DNA from: Hydractinia symbiolongicarpus | Taxonomy: Eukaryota; Cnidaria; Hydrozoa; Anthoathecata; Hydractiniidae | Direction: 5' to 3' | DNA length: 64,000 nucleotides | NCBI RefSeq assembly: GCF_029227915.1 | Contig: NC_079881.1 | Coordinates: 31,907,501 to 31,971,500, forward strand | Shown here: one piece after another, positions 47,501 through 60,094 of the stretch | Position numbering within the stretch: position 1 is the stretch's first letter | Layout: each line of letters opens with the position of its first letter | Made by a program: the position numbers and the translations under genes | Notes under the pieces: model-generated | Databases searched by the model: none | Seen by the model: the letters and a program-made list of their open reading frames with translations, nothing else | Told to the model about the DNA's origin: nothing

Positions 47501-50500
47501 TGTAATCGCTGACTTCCGGCAATTATGTCAAATTAAGAAGAATGTTATTTCTTGGAGTCCAATTTTTTTCATTTATCACATTTATCAGGTCACAGTTCAA
47601 AATTAGTTCAATTAAGTCCCACAGTCAACCGTTTCATTGCTAAAAGCGATGCAACCTAAAAATATCAGATAAATATCGCTAAATACATGTTGGTACGAAT
47701 ATGTAACCCAACCGTTGAAACTCAAACGGACTGACGCCGTTAGAAAGTCAGTGAAATGTAGTATTTCAAACTGTCTCTATTACTTCAGCGCGCAAACGGC
47801 TGGATTGGTCCCACAGTAAGAAATGCCTCATTAATCTAGATTTCTAAAAGAGCGCTACCACAGCGCCCAGTGTAATCGCTGTGTTCCGGCAATCATGTCA
47901 AAATAAGAAGAATGTTATTTCTTAGAGTCCAATTGTTTCATTTATCATATTTATCAGGTCGCAGTCCAAAGTTAGTTCAATTATGTCCCACAGTCATTCG
48001 TTTCACTGTTAAAAGCGATGTAACCTAGAAATATCAGATAAATATCGCTAAATACATGTTGGTACGAATATGTGACCCAACCGTTGAAACTCAAACGGAC
48101 TGACGCCGTTAGAAAGTCAGTGAAATGTAGTATTTCAAACTGTCTCTATTACTTAAGCGCGCTAACGGCTAGGATTGGTCCCACAGTAAAAGTAACTTTT
48201 TTATCTTAATTTTTAATTGAAGCGCTACCACAGCGCCTAGTATAATCGCTGAGTTCCGGCAATCATGTCAAATTAAGAAGAATGTTATTTCTTTGAGTCC
48301 AATTGTCTCACTTTCACATTTTTAAGGTCACAGTCCATAATCAGTTCAATTAAGTCCCACAGTCAACCGTTTCACTGCTAAAAGCAATGCAACCTAAAAA
48401 TATCAGATAAATATCGCTAAATACATGTTGATACGAATATGTAACCCAACCGTTGAAACTCAAACGGACTGACGCCGTTAGAAAGTCAGTGAAATGCAGT
48501 TTTTGAAACTGTCGCTGTTTGTTCAGCGCGCGATAACGGCTAGGATTGGTCCCACAGTAAAAATAACTTTTTTATCTTAATTTTTAATTGAAGCGCTACC
48601 ACAGCGCCTAGTGTAATCGCCGAGTTTCGGCAGTCATATCAAATTAAGAAAAATGTTACTTCTTTGAGTCCAATTGTCTCACTTTCACATTTTTAAGGTC
48701 ACAGTCCATAATCAGTTCAATTAAGTCCCACAGTCAATCGTTTCATTGTTAAAAGCGAAGCAACTTAGTAATATCAGACAAGTTTTGCTAAATAGATGTT
48801 GGTACGAATATGTGACCTAACCGTTATAACTCAAACGGACTGACACCGTTAGAAAGTCCATGAAATGCAGTTTTTGAAACTGTCGCTATTTCTTTAGTGC
48901 GCGATAACGCCTAGGATTGGTCCCACATTAAAAATTGACTTATTTATCTAAATTTTTAAATGAAACGCTACCACAGCGCCTATTGTAATCGCTGAGTTTC
49001 GGGAATCATGTCAAATTAAGAAGAATGTTATTTCTTGGAGTCCAATTGTCTCACTTATAACATTGATAAGGTCACAGTCCAAAATCAGTTCAATTATGTG
49101 CCACAGTCAATCGTTTCACTGTTAAAGGCGATGCAACCTAGTAATATGAGAAAAATATCGTTAAATACATGTTGGTACGAATAGGTGACCCAACCGTTGT
49201 AACTCAAACGGACTGACACCGTTAGAAAGTCAATGAAATGTAGTTTTTGAAACTGTGGCTGTTTCTTCAGCGCGCGATAACGGCTAGGATTGGTCCCACA
49301 GTAAACATTGACTCATTTATCTAAATTTTTAAATGAAGCGCTACCACAGCTCCCAGTGTAATCGCTGAGTTCCAGCAATTATGTCAAATTAAGAAGAATG
49401 TTATTTCTTGGAGTCCAATTTTTTTCATTTATCACATTTATCAGTTCACAGTCCAAAGTTAGTTCAATTAAGTCCCACAGTCAATCGTTTCACTGTTAAA
49501 AGCGATGCAACCTAGTAGTATCAGATAAATATCGCTAAATACATGTTGGTACGAATATGTGACCCAACTGTTGAAACTCAAACGGACTGACACCGTTAGA
49601 AAGTCAGTGAAATGTGGTATTTGAAACTGTCTCTATTACTTCAGCGCGCGCTAACGGCTGGATTGGTCCCACAGTAAGAAATGACTCATTAATCTAAATT
49701 TCTAAAAGAGCGCCACCACAGCGCCCAGTGTAATCGCTGAGTTCCGGCAATCATGTCAAATTAAGAAGAATTTTATTTCTTGGAGTCCAATTGTCTCATT
49801 TATCATATTTATCAGGTCGCAGTCCAAAGTTAGTTCAATTAAGTCCTACAGTCAATCGTTTCATTGTTAAAAGCGATGCAACCTAGCAATATCAGAAAAA
49901 TATCGCTAAATACATGTTGGTACGAATATGTGACCCAACCGTTGAAACTCAAACGGACTGACACCGTTAGAAAAGCAGTGAAATGTAGTATTTGAAACTG
50001 TCTCTATTACTTCAGCGCGCGCTAACGGCTAGGATTGGTCCCACAGTAAGAAATGACTCATTAATCTAAATTTTTAAAAGAAGCGCTACCACAACGCCTA
50101 GTGAAATCGCTGAGTTCCGGTAATCATGTCAAATTAAGAAGAATGTTATTTCTTGGAGTCCAATTTTGTTCATTTATCACATTTATCAGGTCACAGTTCA
50201 AAATTAGTTCAATTAAGTCCCACAGTCAACCGTTTCATTGCTAAAAGCGATGCAACCTAAAAATATCAGATAAATATCGCTAAATACATGTTGGTACGAA
50301 TATGTAACCCAACCGTTGAAACTCAAACGGACTGACGCCGTTAGAAAGTCAGTGAAATGTAGTATTTCAAACTGTCTCTATTACTTCAGCGCGCGATAAC
50401 GGCTACGATTGGTCCCACAGTAAAAATAACTTTTTTATCTTAATTTTTAATTGAAGCGCTACCACAGCGCCTAGTGTAATCGCTGAGTTTCGGCAGTCAT

Positions 50501-51061
50501 ATCAAATTAAGAAGAATGTTACTTCTTTGGGTCCAATTGTCTCACTTTCACATTTTTAAGGTCACAGTCCATAATCAGTTCAATTAAGTCCCACAGTCAA
50601 TCGTTTCATTGTTAAAAGCGAAGCAACTTAGTAATATCAGACAAGTTTTGCTAAATAGATGTTGGTACAAATATGTGACCTAACCGTTATAATTCAAACG
50701 GACTGACACCGTTAGAAAGTCCATGAAATGCAGTTTTTGAAACTGTCGCTATTTCTTTAGCGCGCGATAACGCCTAGGATTGGTCCCACATTAAAAATTG
50801 ACTTATTTATCTAAATTTTTAAATGAAACGCTACCACAGCGCCTATTGTAATCGCTAAGTTTCGGGAATCATGTCAAATTAAGAAGAATGTTATTTCTTG
50901 GAGTCCAATTGTCTCACTTATAACATTGATAAGGCACAGTCCAAAATCAGTTCAATTATGTGCCACAGTCAATCGTTTCACTGTTAAAGGCGATGCAACC
51001 TAGTAATATTAGAAAAATATCGTTAAATATATGTTGGTACGAATATGTGACCCAACCGTTG
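44576..51061 (+). repeat. Higher-order repeat block A, copy 2
   Basis: Partner of 36757-43242. The last 1.86 kb of this copy is itself duplicated immediately downstream. From about 45.7 to 50.0 kb it also has a third copy at about 52.76-57.09 kb. Private change: CACAGCTCCCAGTG near 49350 where copy 1 has CACAGCGCCCAGTG, a variant passed on to the 51.2-kb duplicate. Confidence 0.88.
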
Positions 51062-52923
51062 TAACTCAAACGGACTGACACCGTTAGAAAGTCAATGAAA
51101 TGTAGTTTTTGAAACTGTGGCTGTTTCTTCAGCGCGCGATAACGGCTAGGATTGGTCCCACAGTAAACATTGACTCATTTATCTAAATTTTTAAATGAAG
51201 CGCTACCACAGCTCCCAGTGTAATCGCTGAGTTCCAGCAATTATGTCAAATTAAGAAGAATGTTATTTCTTGGAGTCCAATTTTTTTCATTTATCACATT
51301 TATCAGTTCACAGTCCAAAGTTAGTTCAATTAAGTCCCACAGTCAGTCGTTTCAATGTTGAAAGCGATGCAACCTAGTAGTATCAGATAAATATCGCTAA
51401 GTACATGTTGGTACGAATATGTGACCCAACTGTTGAAACTCAAACGGACTGACACCGTTAGAAAGTCAGTGAAATGTGGTATTTGAAACTGTCTCTATTA
51501 CTTCAGCGCGCGCTAACGGCTGGATTGGTCCCACAGTAAGAAATGACTCATTAATCTAAATTTCTAAAAGAGCGCCACCACAGCGCCCAGTGTAATCGCT
51601 GAGTTCCGGCAATCATGTCAAATTAAGAAGAATTTTATTTCTTGGAGTCCAATTGTCTCATTTATCATATTTATCAGGTCGCAGTCCAAAGTTAGTTCAA
51701 TTAAGTCCTACAGTCAATCGTTTCATTGTTAAAAGCGATGCAACCTAGCAATATCAGAAAAATATCGCTAAATACATGTTGGTACGAATATGTGACCCAA
51801 CCGTTGAAACTCAAACGGACTGACACCGTTAGAAAAGCAGTGAAATGTAGTATTTGAAACTGTCTCTATTACTTCAGCGCGCGCTAACGGCTAGGATTGG
51901 TCCCACAGTAAGAAATGACTCATTAATCTAAATTTTTAAAAGAAGCGCTACCACAACGCCTAGTGAAATCGCTGAGTTCCGGTAATCATGTCAAATTAAG
52001 AAGAATGTTATTTCTTGGAGTCCAATTTTGTTCATTTATCACATTTATCAGGTCACAGTTCAAAATTAGTTCAATTAAGTCCCACAGTCAACCGTTTCAT
52101 TGCTAAAAGCGATGCAACCTAAAAATATCAGATAAATATCGCTAAATACATGTTGGTACGAATATGTAACCCAACCGTTGAAACTCAAACGGACTGACGC
52201 CGTTAGAAAGTCAGTGAAATGTAGTATTTCAAACTGTCTCTATTACTTCAGCGCGCGATAACGGCTACGATTGGTCCCACAGTAAAAATAACTTTTTTAT
52301 CTTAATTTTTAATTGAAGCGCTACCACAGCGCCTAGTGTAATCGCTGAGTTTCGGCAGTCATATCAAATTAAGAAGAATGTTACTTCTTTGGGTCCAATT
52401 GTCTCACTTTCACATTTTTAAGGTCACAGTCCATAATCAGTTCAATTAAGTCCCACAGTCAATCGTTTCATTGTTAAAAGCGAAGCAACTTAGTAATATC
52501 AGACAAGTTTTGCTAAATAGATGTTGGTACAAATATGTGACCTAACCGTTATAATTCAAACGGACTGACACCGTTAGAAAGTCCATGAAATGCAGTTTTT
52601 GAAACTGTCGCTATTTCTTTAGCGCGCGATAACGCCTAGGATTGGTCCCACATTAAAAATTGACTTATTTATCTAAATTTTTAAATGAAACGCTACCACA
52701 GCGCCTATTGTAATCGCTAAGTTTCGGGAATCATGTCAAATTAAGAAGAATGTTATTTCTTGGAGTCCAATTGTCTCACTTATAACATTGATAAGGCACA
52801 GTCCAAAATCAGTTCAATTATGTGCCACAGTCAATCGTTTCACTGTTAAAGGCGATGCAACCTAGTAATATTAGAAAAATATCGTTAAATATATGTTGGT
52901 ACGAATATGTGACCCAACCGTTG
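49200..52923 (+). repeat. Five-monomer tandem duplication (2 x 1862 bp)
   Basis: 49200-51061 is repeated at 51062-52923, offset 1862 bp. The joint shows a monomer of the AATATTAGAAAAATATCG type switching to CCGTTGTAACTC at about 51060, a combination not found in the unduplicated copy at 43242. Both copies carry CACAGCTCCCAGTG and ATAAGGCACAG. The second copy has a few private changes, such as CAGTCAGTCGTTTCAATG near 51345. Confidence 0.88.
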
Positions 52924-55900
52924 AAACTCAAACGGACTGACACCGTTAAAAAGTCAGTGAAATGTGGTATTTGAAACTGTCTCTATTACTTCAGCGCGCC
53001 CTAACGGCTAGGATTGGTCCCACAGTAAGAAATGACTCATTAATCTAAATTTTTAAAAGAAGCGCTACCACAGCGCCTAGTGAAATCGCTGAGTTCCGGC
53101 AATCATGTCAAATTAAGAAGAATGTTATTTCTTGGAGTCCAATTTTGTTCATTTATCACATTTATCAGGTCACAGTTCAAAATTAGTTCAGTTAAGTCCC
53201 ACAGTCAACCGTTTCACTGCTAAAAGCGATGAAACCTAAAAATATCAGATAAATATCGCTAAATACATGTTGGTACGAATATGTAACCCAACCGTTGAAA
53301 CTCAAACGGACTGACGCCGTTAGAAAGTCAGTGAAATGTAGTATTTCAAACTGTCTCTATTACTTCAGCGCGCGATAACGGCTAGGATTGGTCCCACAGT
53401 AAAAATAACTTTTTTATCTTAATTTTTAATTGAAACGCTACCACAGCGCCTAGTGTAATCGCTGAGTTTCGGCAGTCATATCAAATTAAGAAGAATGTTA
53501 CTTCTTTGAGTCCAATTGTCTCACTTTCACATTTTTAAGGTCACAGTCCATAATCAGTTCAATTAAGTCCCACAGTCAATCGTTTCATTGTTAAAAGCAA
53601 AGCAACTTAGTAATATCAGACAAGTTTTGCTAAATAGATGTTGGTACGAATATGTGACCTAACCGTTATAACTCAAACGGACTGACACCGTTAGAAAGTC
53701 AATGAAATGCAGTTTTTGAAACTGTCGCTATTTCTTTAGCGCGCGATAACGCCTAGGATTGGTCCCACATTAAAAATTGACTTATTTATCTAAATTTTTA
53801 AATGAAACGCTACCACAGCGCCTATTGTAATCGCTGAGTTTCGGGAATCATGTCAAATTAAGAAGAATGTTATTTCTTGGAGTCCAATTGTCTCACTTAT
53901 AACATTGATAAGGTCACAGTCCAAAATCAGTTCAATTATGTGCCACAGTCAATCGTTTCACTGTTAAAGGCGATGCAACCTAGTAATATGAGAAAAATAT
54001 CGTTAAATACATGTTGGTACGAATAGGTGACCCAACCGTTGTAACTCAAACGGACTGACACCGTTAGAAAGTCAATGAAATGTAGTTTTTGAAACTGTCG
54101 CTGTTTCTTCAGCGCGCGATAACGGCTAGGATTGGTCCCACAGTAAACATTGACTTATTTATCTAAATTTTTAAATGAAGCGCTACCACAGCGCCCAGTG
54201 TAATCGCTGAGTTTCGGCAATCATGTCAAATTAAGAAGAATTTTATTTCTTGGTGTCCAATTGTCTCACTTATAACATTTATAAGGTCACAGTCCAAAAT
54301 CAGTTCAATTATGTGCCACAGTCAATCGTTTCACTGTTAAAAGCGATGCAACCTAGTAATATGAGATAAATATCGTTAAATACATGTTGGTACGAATAGG
54401 TGACCCAACCGTTGTAATTCAAACGGACTGACACCGTTAGAAAATCAGTGAAATGTAGTATTTGAAATTGTGGCAATTTCTTCAGTGCGCGATAACGGCT
54501 AGGATTGGTCCCACAGTAAAAAATGACTTATTAATCTAAATTTTTATATGAAGCGCTACCACAGCGCCCAGTGTAATCGCTGACTTCCGGCAATTATGTC
54601 AAATTAAGAAGAATGTTATTTCTTGGAGTCCAATTTTTTTCATTTATCACATTTATCAGGTCACAGTTCAAAATTAGTTCAATTAAGTCCCACAGTCAAC
54701 CGTTTCATTGCTAAAAGCGATGCAACCTAAAAATATCAGATAAATATCGCTAAATACATGTTGGTACGAATATGTAACCCAACCGTTGAAACTCAAACGG
54801 ACTGACGCCGTTAGAAAGTCAGTGAAATGTAGTATTTCAAACTGTCTCTATTACTTCAGCGCGCAAACGGCTGGATTGGTCCCACAGTAAGAAATGCCTC
54901 ATTAATCTAGATTTCTAAAAGAGCGCTACCACAGCGCCCAGTGTAATCGCTGTGTTCCGGCAATCATGTCAAAATAAGAAGAATGTTATTTCTTAGAGTC
55001 CAATTGTTTCATTTATCATATTTATCAGGTCGCAGTCCAAAGTTAGTTCAATTATGTCCCACAGTCATTCGTTTCACTGTTAAAAGCGATGTAACCTAGA
55101 AATATCAGATAAATATCGCTAAATACATGTTGGTACGAATATGTGACCCAACCGTTGAAACTCAAACGGACTGACGCCGTTAGAAAGTCAGTGAAATGTA
55201 GTATTTCAAACTGTCTCTATTACTTAAGCGCGCTAACGGCTAGGATTGGTCCCACAGTAAAAGTAACTTTTTTATCTTAATTTTTAATTGAAGCGCTACC
55301 ACAGCGCCTAGTATAATCGCTGAGTTCCGGCAATCATGTCAAATTAAGAAGAATGTTATTTCTTTGAGTCCAATTGTCTCACTTTCACATTTTTAAGGTC
55401 ACAGTCCATAATCAGTTCAATTAAGTCCCACAGTCAACCGTTTCACTGCTAAAAGCAATGCAACCTAAAAATATCAGATAAATATCGCTAAATACATGTT
55501 GATACGAATATGTAACCCAACCGTTGAAACTCAAACGGACTGACGCCGTTAGAAAGTCAGTGAAATGCAGTTTTTGAAACTGTCGCTGTTTGTTCAGCGC
55601 GCGATAACGGCTAGGATTGGTCCCACAGTAAAAATAACTTTTTTATCTTAATTTTTAATTGAAGCGCTACCACAGCGCCTAGTGTAATCGCCGAGTTTCG
55701 GCAGTCATATCAAATTAAGAAAAATGTTACTCCTTTGAGTCCAATTGTCTCACTTTCACATTTTTAAGGTCACAGTCCATAATCAATTCAATTAAGTCCC
55801 ACAGTCAATCGTTTCATTGTTAAAAGCGAAGCAACTTAGTAATATCAGACAAGTTTTGCTAAATAGATGTTGGTACGAATATGTGACCTAACCGTTATAA

Positions 55901-57097
55901 CTCAAACGGACTGACACCGTTAGAAAGTCCATGAAATGCAGTTTTTGAAACTGTCGCTATTTCTTTAGTGCGCGATAACGCCTAGGATTGGTCCCACATT
56001 AAAAATTGACTTATTTATCTAAATTTTTAAATGAAACGCTACCACAGCGCCTATTGTAATCGCTGAGTTTCGGGAATCATGTCAAATTAAGAAGAATGTT
56101 ATTTCTTGGAGTCCAATTGTCTCACTTATAACATTGATAAGGTCACAGTCCAAAATCAGTTCAATTATGTGCCACAGTCAATCGTTTCACTGTTAAAGGC
56201 GATGCAACCTAGTAATATGAGAAAAATATCGTTAAATACATGTTGGTACGAATAGGTGACCCAACCGTTGTAACTCAAACGGACTGACACCGTTAGAAAG
56301 TCAATGAAATGTAGTTTTTGAAACTGTAGCTGTTTCTTCAGCGCGCGATAACGGCTAGGATTGGTCCCACAGTAAACATTGACTCATTTATCTAAATTTT
56401 TAAATGAAGCGCTACCACAGCGCCCAGTGTAATCGCTGAGTTCCAGCAATTATGTCAAATTAAGAAGAATGTTATTTCTTGGAGTCCAATTTTTTTCATT
56501 TATCACATTTATCAGTTCACAGTCCAAAGTTAGTTCAATTAAGTCCCACAGTCAATCGTTTCACTGTTAAAAGCGATGCAACCTAGTAGTATCAGATAAA
56601 TATCGCTAAATACATGTTGGTACGAATATGTGACCCAACTGTTGAAACTCAAACGGACTGACACCGTTAGAAAGTCAGTGAAATGTGGTATTTGAAACTG
56701 TCTCTATTACTTCAGCGCGCGCTAACGGCTGGATTGGTCCCACAGTAAGAAATGACTCATTAATCTAAATTTCTAAAAGAGCGCCACCACAGCGCCCAGT
56801 GTAATCGCTGAGTACCGGCAATCATGTCAAATTAAGAAGAATTTTATTTCTTGGAGTCCAATTGTCTCATTTATCATATTTATCAGGTCGCAGTCCAAAG
56901 TTAGTTCAATTAAGTCCTACAGTCAATCGTTTCATTGTTAAAAGCGATGCAACCTAGCAATATCAGAAAAATATCGCTAAATACATGTTGGTACGAATAT
57001 GTGACCCAACCGTTGAAACTCAAACGGACTGACACCGTTAGAAAAGCAGTGAAATGTAGTATTTGAAACTGTCTCTATTACTTCAGCGCGCGCTAAC
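52759..57097 (+). repeat. Higher-order repeat block A, copy 3 (partial)
   Basis: About 4.3 kb matching 45688-50026 at an offset of 7071 bp (19 monomers) and 37869-42207 at about 14890 bp. The same ordered markers are present: GCGCAAACGGCTGG, GTAAAAGTAAC, CATGTTGATACG and GAAAAGCAGTG. Small private changes include TTACTCCTTTGAG near 55730 and CTGTAGCTG near 56329. It ends where CTAACGGCTAGG becomes CTAACAGCTGGG. Confidence 0.86.
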
Positions 57098-60094
57098 AGC
57101 TGGGATTGGTCCCACAGTAAGAAATGACTCATTAATCTAAATTTTTAAAAGAAGCGCTACAACAGCGCCCAGTGAAATCGCTGAGTTCAGGCAATCATGT
57201 CAAATTAAGAAGAATGTTATTTCTTGGAGTCCAATTTTTTTCAATTATCACATTTATCAGGTCACAGTCCAAAATTAGTTCAATTAAGTCCCATAGTCAA
57301 TCGTTTCACTGCTAAAAGCGATGCAACCTAGTAATATCAGATAAATATCGCTAAATATATGTTGGTACGAATATGTGACCCAACCGTTGAAACTCAAACG
57401 GACTGACACCGTTAGAAAGTCAGTGAAATGTGGTATTTGAAACTGCCTCTATTACTTCAGCGCGCGCTAACGGCTGGATTGGTCCCACAGTATGAAATGA
57501 CTCATTAATCTAAATTTCTGAAAGAAGCGCTACCACTGCGCCCAGTGTAATCGCTGAGTTCCGGCAATCATGTCAAATTAAGAAGAATGTTATTTCTTGG
57601 AGTCCAATTGTCTCATTTATCATATTTATCAGGTCGCAGTCCAAAGTTAGTTCAATTAAGTCCCACAGTCAATCGTTTCATTGTTAAAAGCGATGCAACC
57701 TAGTAATATCAGAAAAATATCGCTAAATACATCTTGGTACGAATATGTGACCCAACCGTTGAAACTCAAACGGACTGACACCGTTAGAAAATCAGTGAAA
57801 TGTAGTATTTGAAACTGTCTCTATTACTTCAGCGCGCGCTAAAAGCTAGGATTGGTCCCACAGTAAGAAATGACTCATTAATCTAAATTTTTAAAAGAAG
57901 CGCTACCACAGCGCCCAGTGAAATCGCTGAGTTCCGGCAATCATGTCAAATTAAGAAGAATGTTATTTCTTGGAGTCCAATTTTTTTCATTTATCATATT
58001 TATCAGGTCGCAGTCCAAAGTTAGTTCAATTAAGTCCCACAGTCAATCGTTTCATTGTTAAAAGCGATGCAACCTAGTAATATCAGAAAAATATCGCTAA
58101 ATACATCTTGGTACGAATATGTGACCCAACCGTTGAAACTCAAACGGACTGACACCGTTAGAAAATCAGTGAAATGTAGTATTTGAAACTGTCTCTATTA
58201 CTTCAGCGCGCGCTAAAAGCTAGGATTGATCCCACAGTAAGAAATGACTTTTTTATCTTAATTTTTAATTGAAGCGCTACCACAGCGCCTATTGTAATCG
58301 CTGAGGTTGGGGAATCATGTCAAATTAAGAAGAATGTTATTTCTTGGAGTCCAATTGTCTCACTTATAACATTAATAAGGTCACAGTCCAAAATCAGTTC
58401 AATTAAGTCCCACAGTCAATCGTTTCATTGTTAAAAGCGATGCAACTTAATAATATCAGACAAATATCGCTAAATACATGTTGGTACGAATAGGTGACCC
58501 AACCGTTGTAACTCAAACGGACTGACACCGTTAGAAAGTCAATGAAATGTAGTTTTTGAAACTGTCGCTGTTTCTTCAGCGCGCGATAACGGCTAGGATT
58601 GGTCCCACAGTAAACATTGACTTATTTATCTAAATTTTTAAATGAAGCGCTACCACAGCGCCCAGTGTAATCGCTGAGTTTCGGCAATCATGTCAAATTA
58701 AGAAGAATGTTATTTCTTGGAGTCCAATTGTCTCACTTATAACATTTATAAGGTCACAGTCCAAAATCAGTTCAATTATGTGCCACAGTCAATCGTTTCA
58801 CTGTTAAAAGCGATGCAACCTAGTAATATGAGAAAAATATCGTTAAATACATGTTGGTACGAATAGGTGACCCAACCGTTGAAACTCAAACGGACTGACG
58901 CCGTTTGAAAGTCAGTAAAATGTAGTATTTGAAACTGTCGGTATTTCTTCAGCGCGCAATAACGGCTAGGATTGGTCCCACAGTAAAAATTGACTTATTA
59001 ATCTAAATTTTTAAATAAAGCGCTTCCACAGCGCCCAGTGTAATCGCTGAGTTCCGGCAATTATGTCAAATTAAGAAGAATGTTATTTCTTGGAGTCCAA
59101 TTTTTTTTATTTATCACATTTATCAGTTCACAGTCCAAAGTTAGTTCAATTAAGTCCCACAGTCAATCGTTTCACTGTTAAAAGCGATGCAACCTAGTAA
59201 TATCAGATAAATATCGCTAAATACATGTTCGTACGAATATGTGACCCAACCGTTGAAACTCAAATGGACTGACACCGTTAGAAAGTGAGTGAAATGTGGT
59301 ATTTGAAACTGTCTCTATTACTTCAGCGCGCGCTAACGGTTGGATTGGTCCCACAGTATGAAATGACTCATTAATCTAAATTTCTGAAAGAAGCGCTACC
59401 GCAGCGCCCAGTGTAATCGCTGAGTTTCGGGAATCATGTCAAATTAAGAAGAATGTTATTTCTTGGAGTCCAATTGTCTCACTTATAACATTGATAAGGT
59501 CACAGTCCAAAATCAGTTCAATTATGTGCCACAGTCAATCGTTTCACTGTTAAAGGCGATGCAACCTAGTAATATGAGAAAAATATCGTTAAATACATGT
59601 TGGTACGAATAGGTGACCCAACCGTTGTAACTCAAACGGACTGACACCGTTAGAAAGTCAATGAAATGTAGTTTTTGAAACTGTGGCTGTTTCTTCAGCG
59701 CGCGATAACGGCTAGGATTGGTCCCACAGTAAGAAATGACTTTTTTATCTTAATTTTTAATTGAAGCGCTACCACAGCGCCTATTGTAATCGCTGAGGTT
59801 GGGGAATCATGTCAAATTAAGAAGAATGTTATTTCTTGGAGTCCAATTGTCTCACTTATAACATTAATAAGGTCACAGTCCAAAATCAGTTCAATTAAGT
59901 CCCACAGTCAATCGTTTCATTGTTAAAAGCGATGCAACTTAATAATATCAGACAAATATCGCTAAATAGATGTTGGTACGAATATGTGACTCAACCGTTG
60001 AAACTCAAACGGACTGACACCGCTAGAAAGTCAATGAAATGCAGTTTTTGAGACTGTCGCTATTTCTTCAGCGTGCGATAACGGATTGGTCCCA
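56370..60094 (+). repeat. Ten-monomer higher-order repeat, copy 1 (3725 bp)
   Basis: Repeated at 60095-63819 with an exact offset of 3725 bp. Ordered markers are TCAATTATCACATTTATC (57241), CCATAGTCAATCG, ACATCTTGGTACG (twice), CTAAAAGCTAGG (twice), GAGGTTGGGGAATC, AAATAAAGCGCTTCC, CATGTTCGTACG, ACGGTTGGATTGG and GATAACGGATTGG. The array immediately before it overlaps block A copy 3. Confidence 0.92.
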
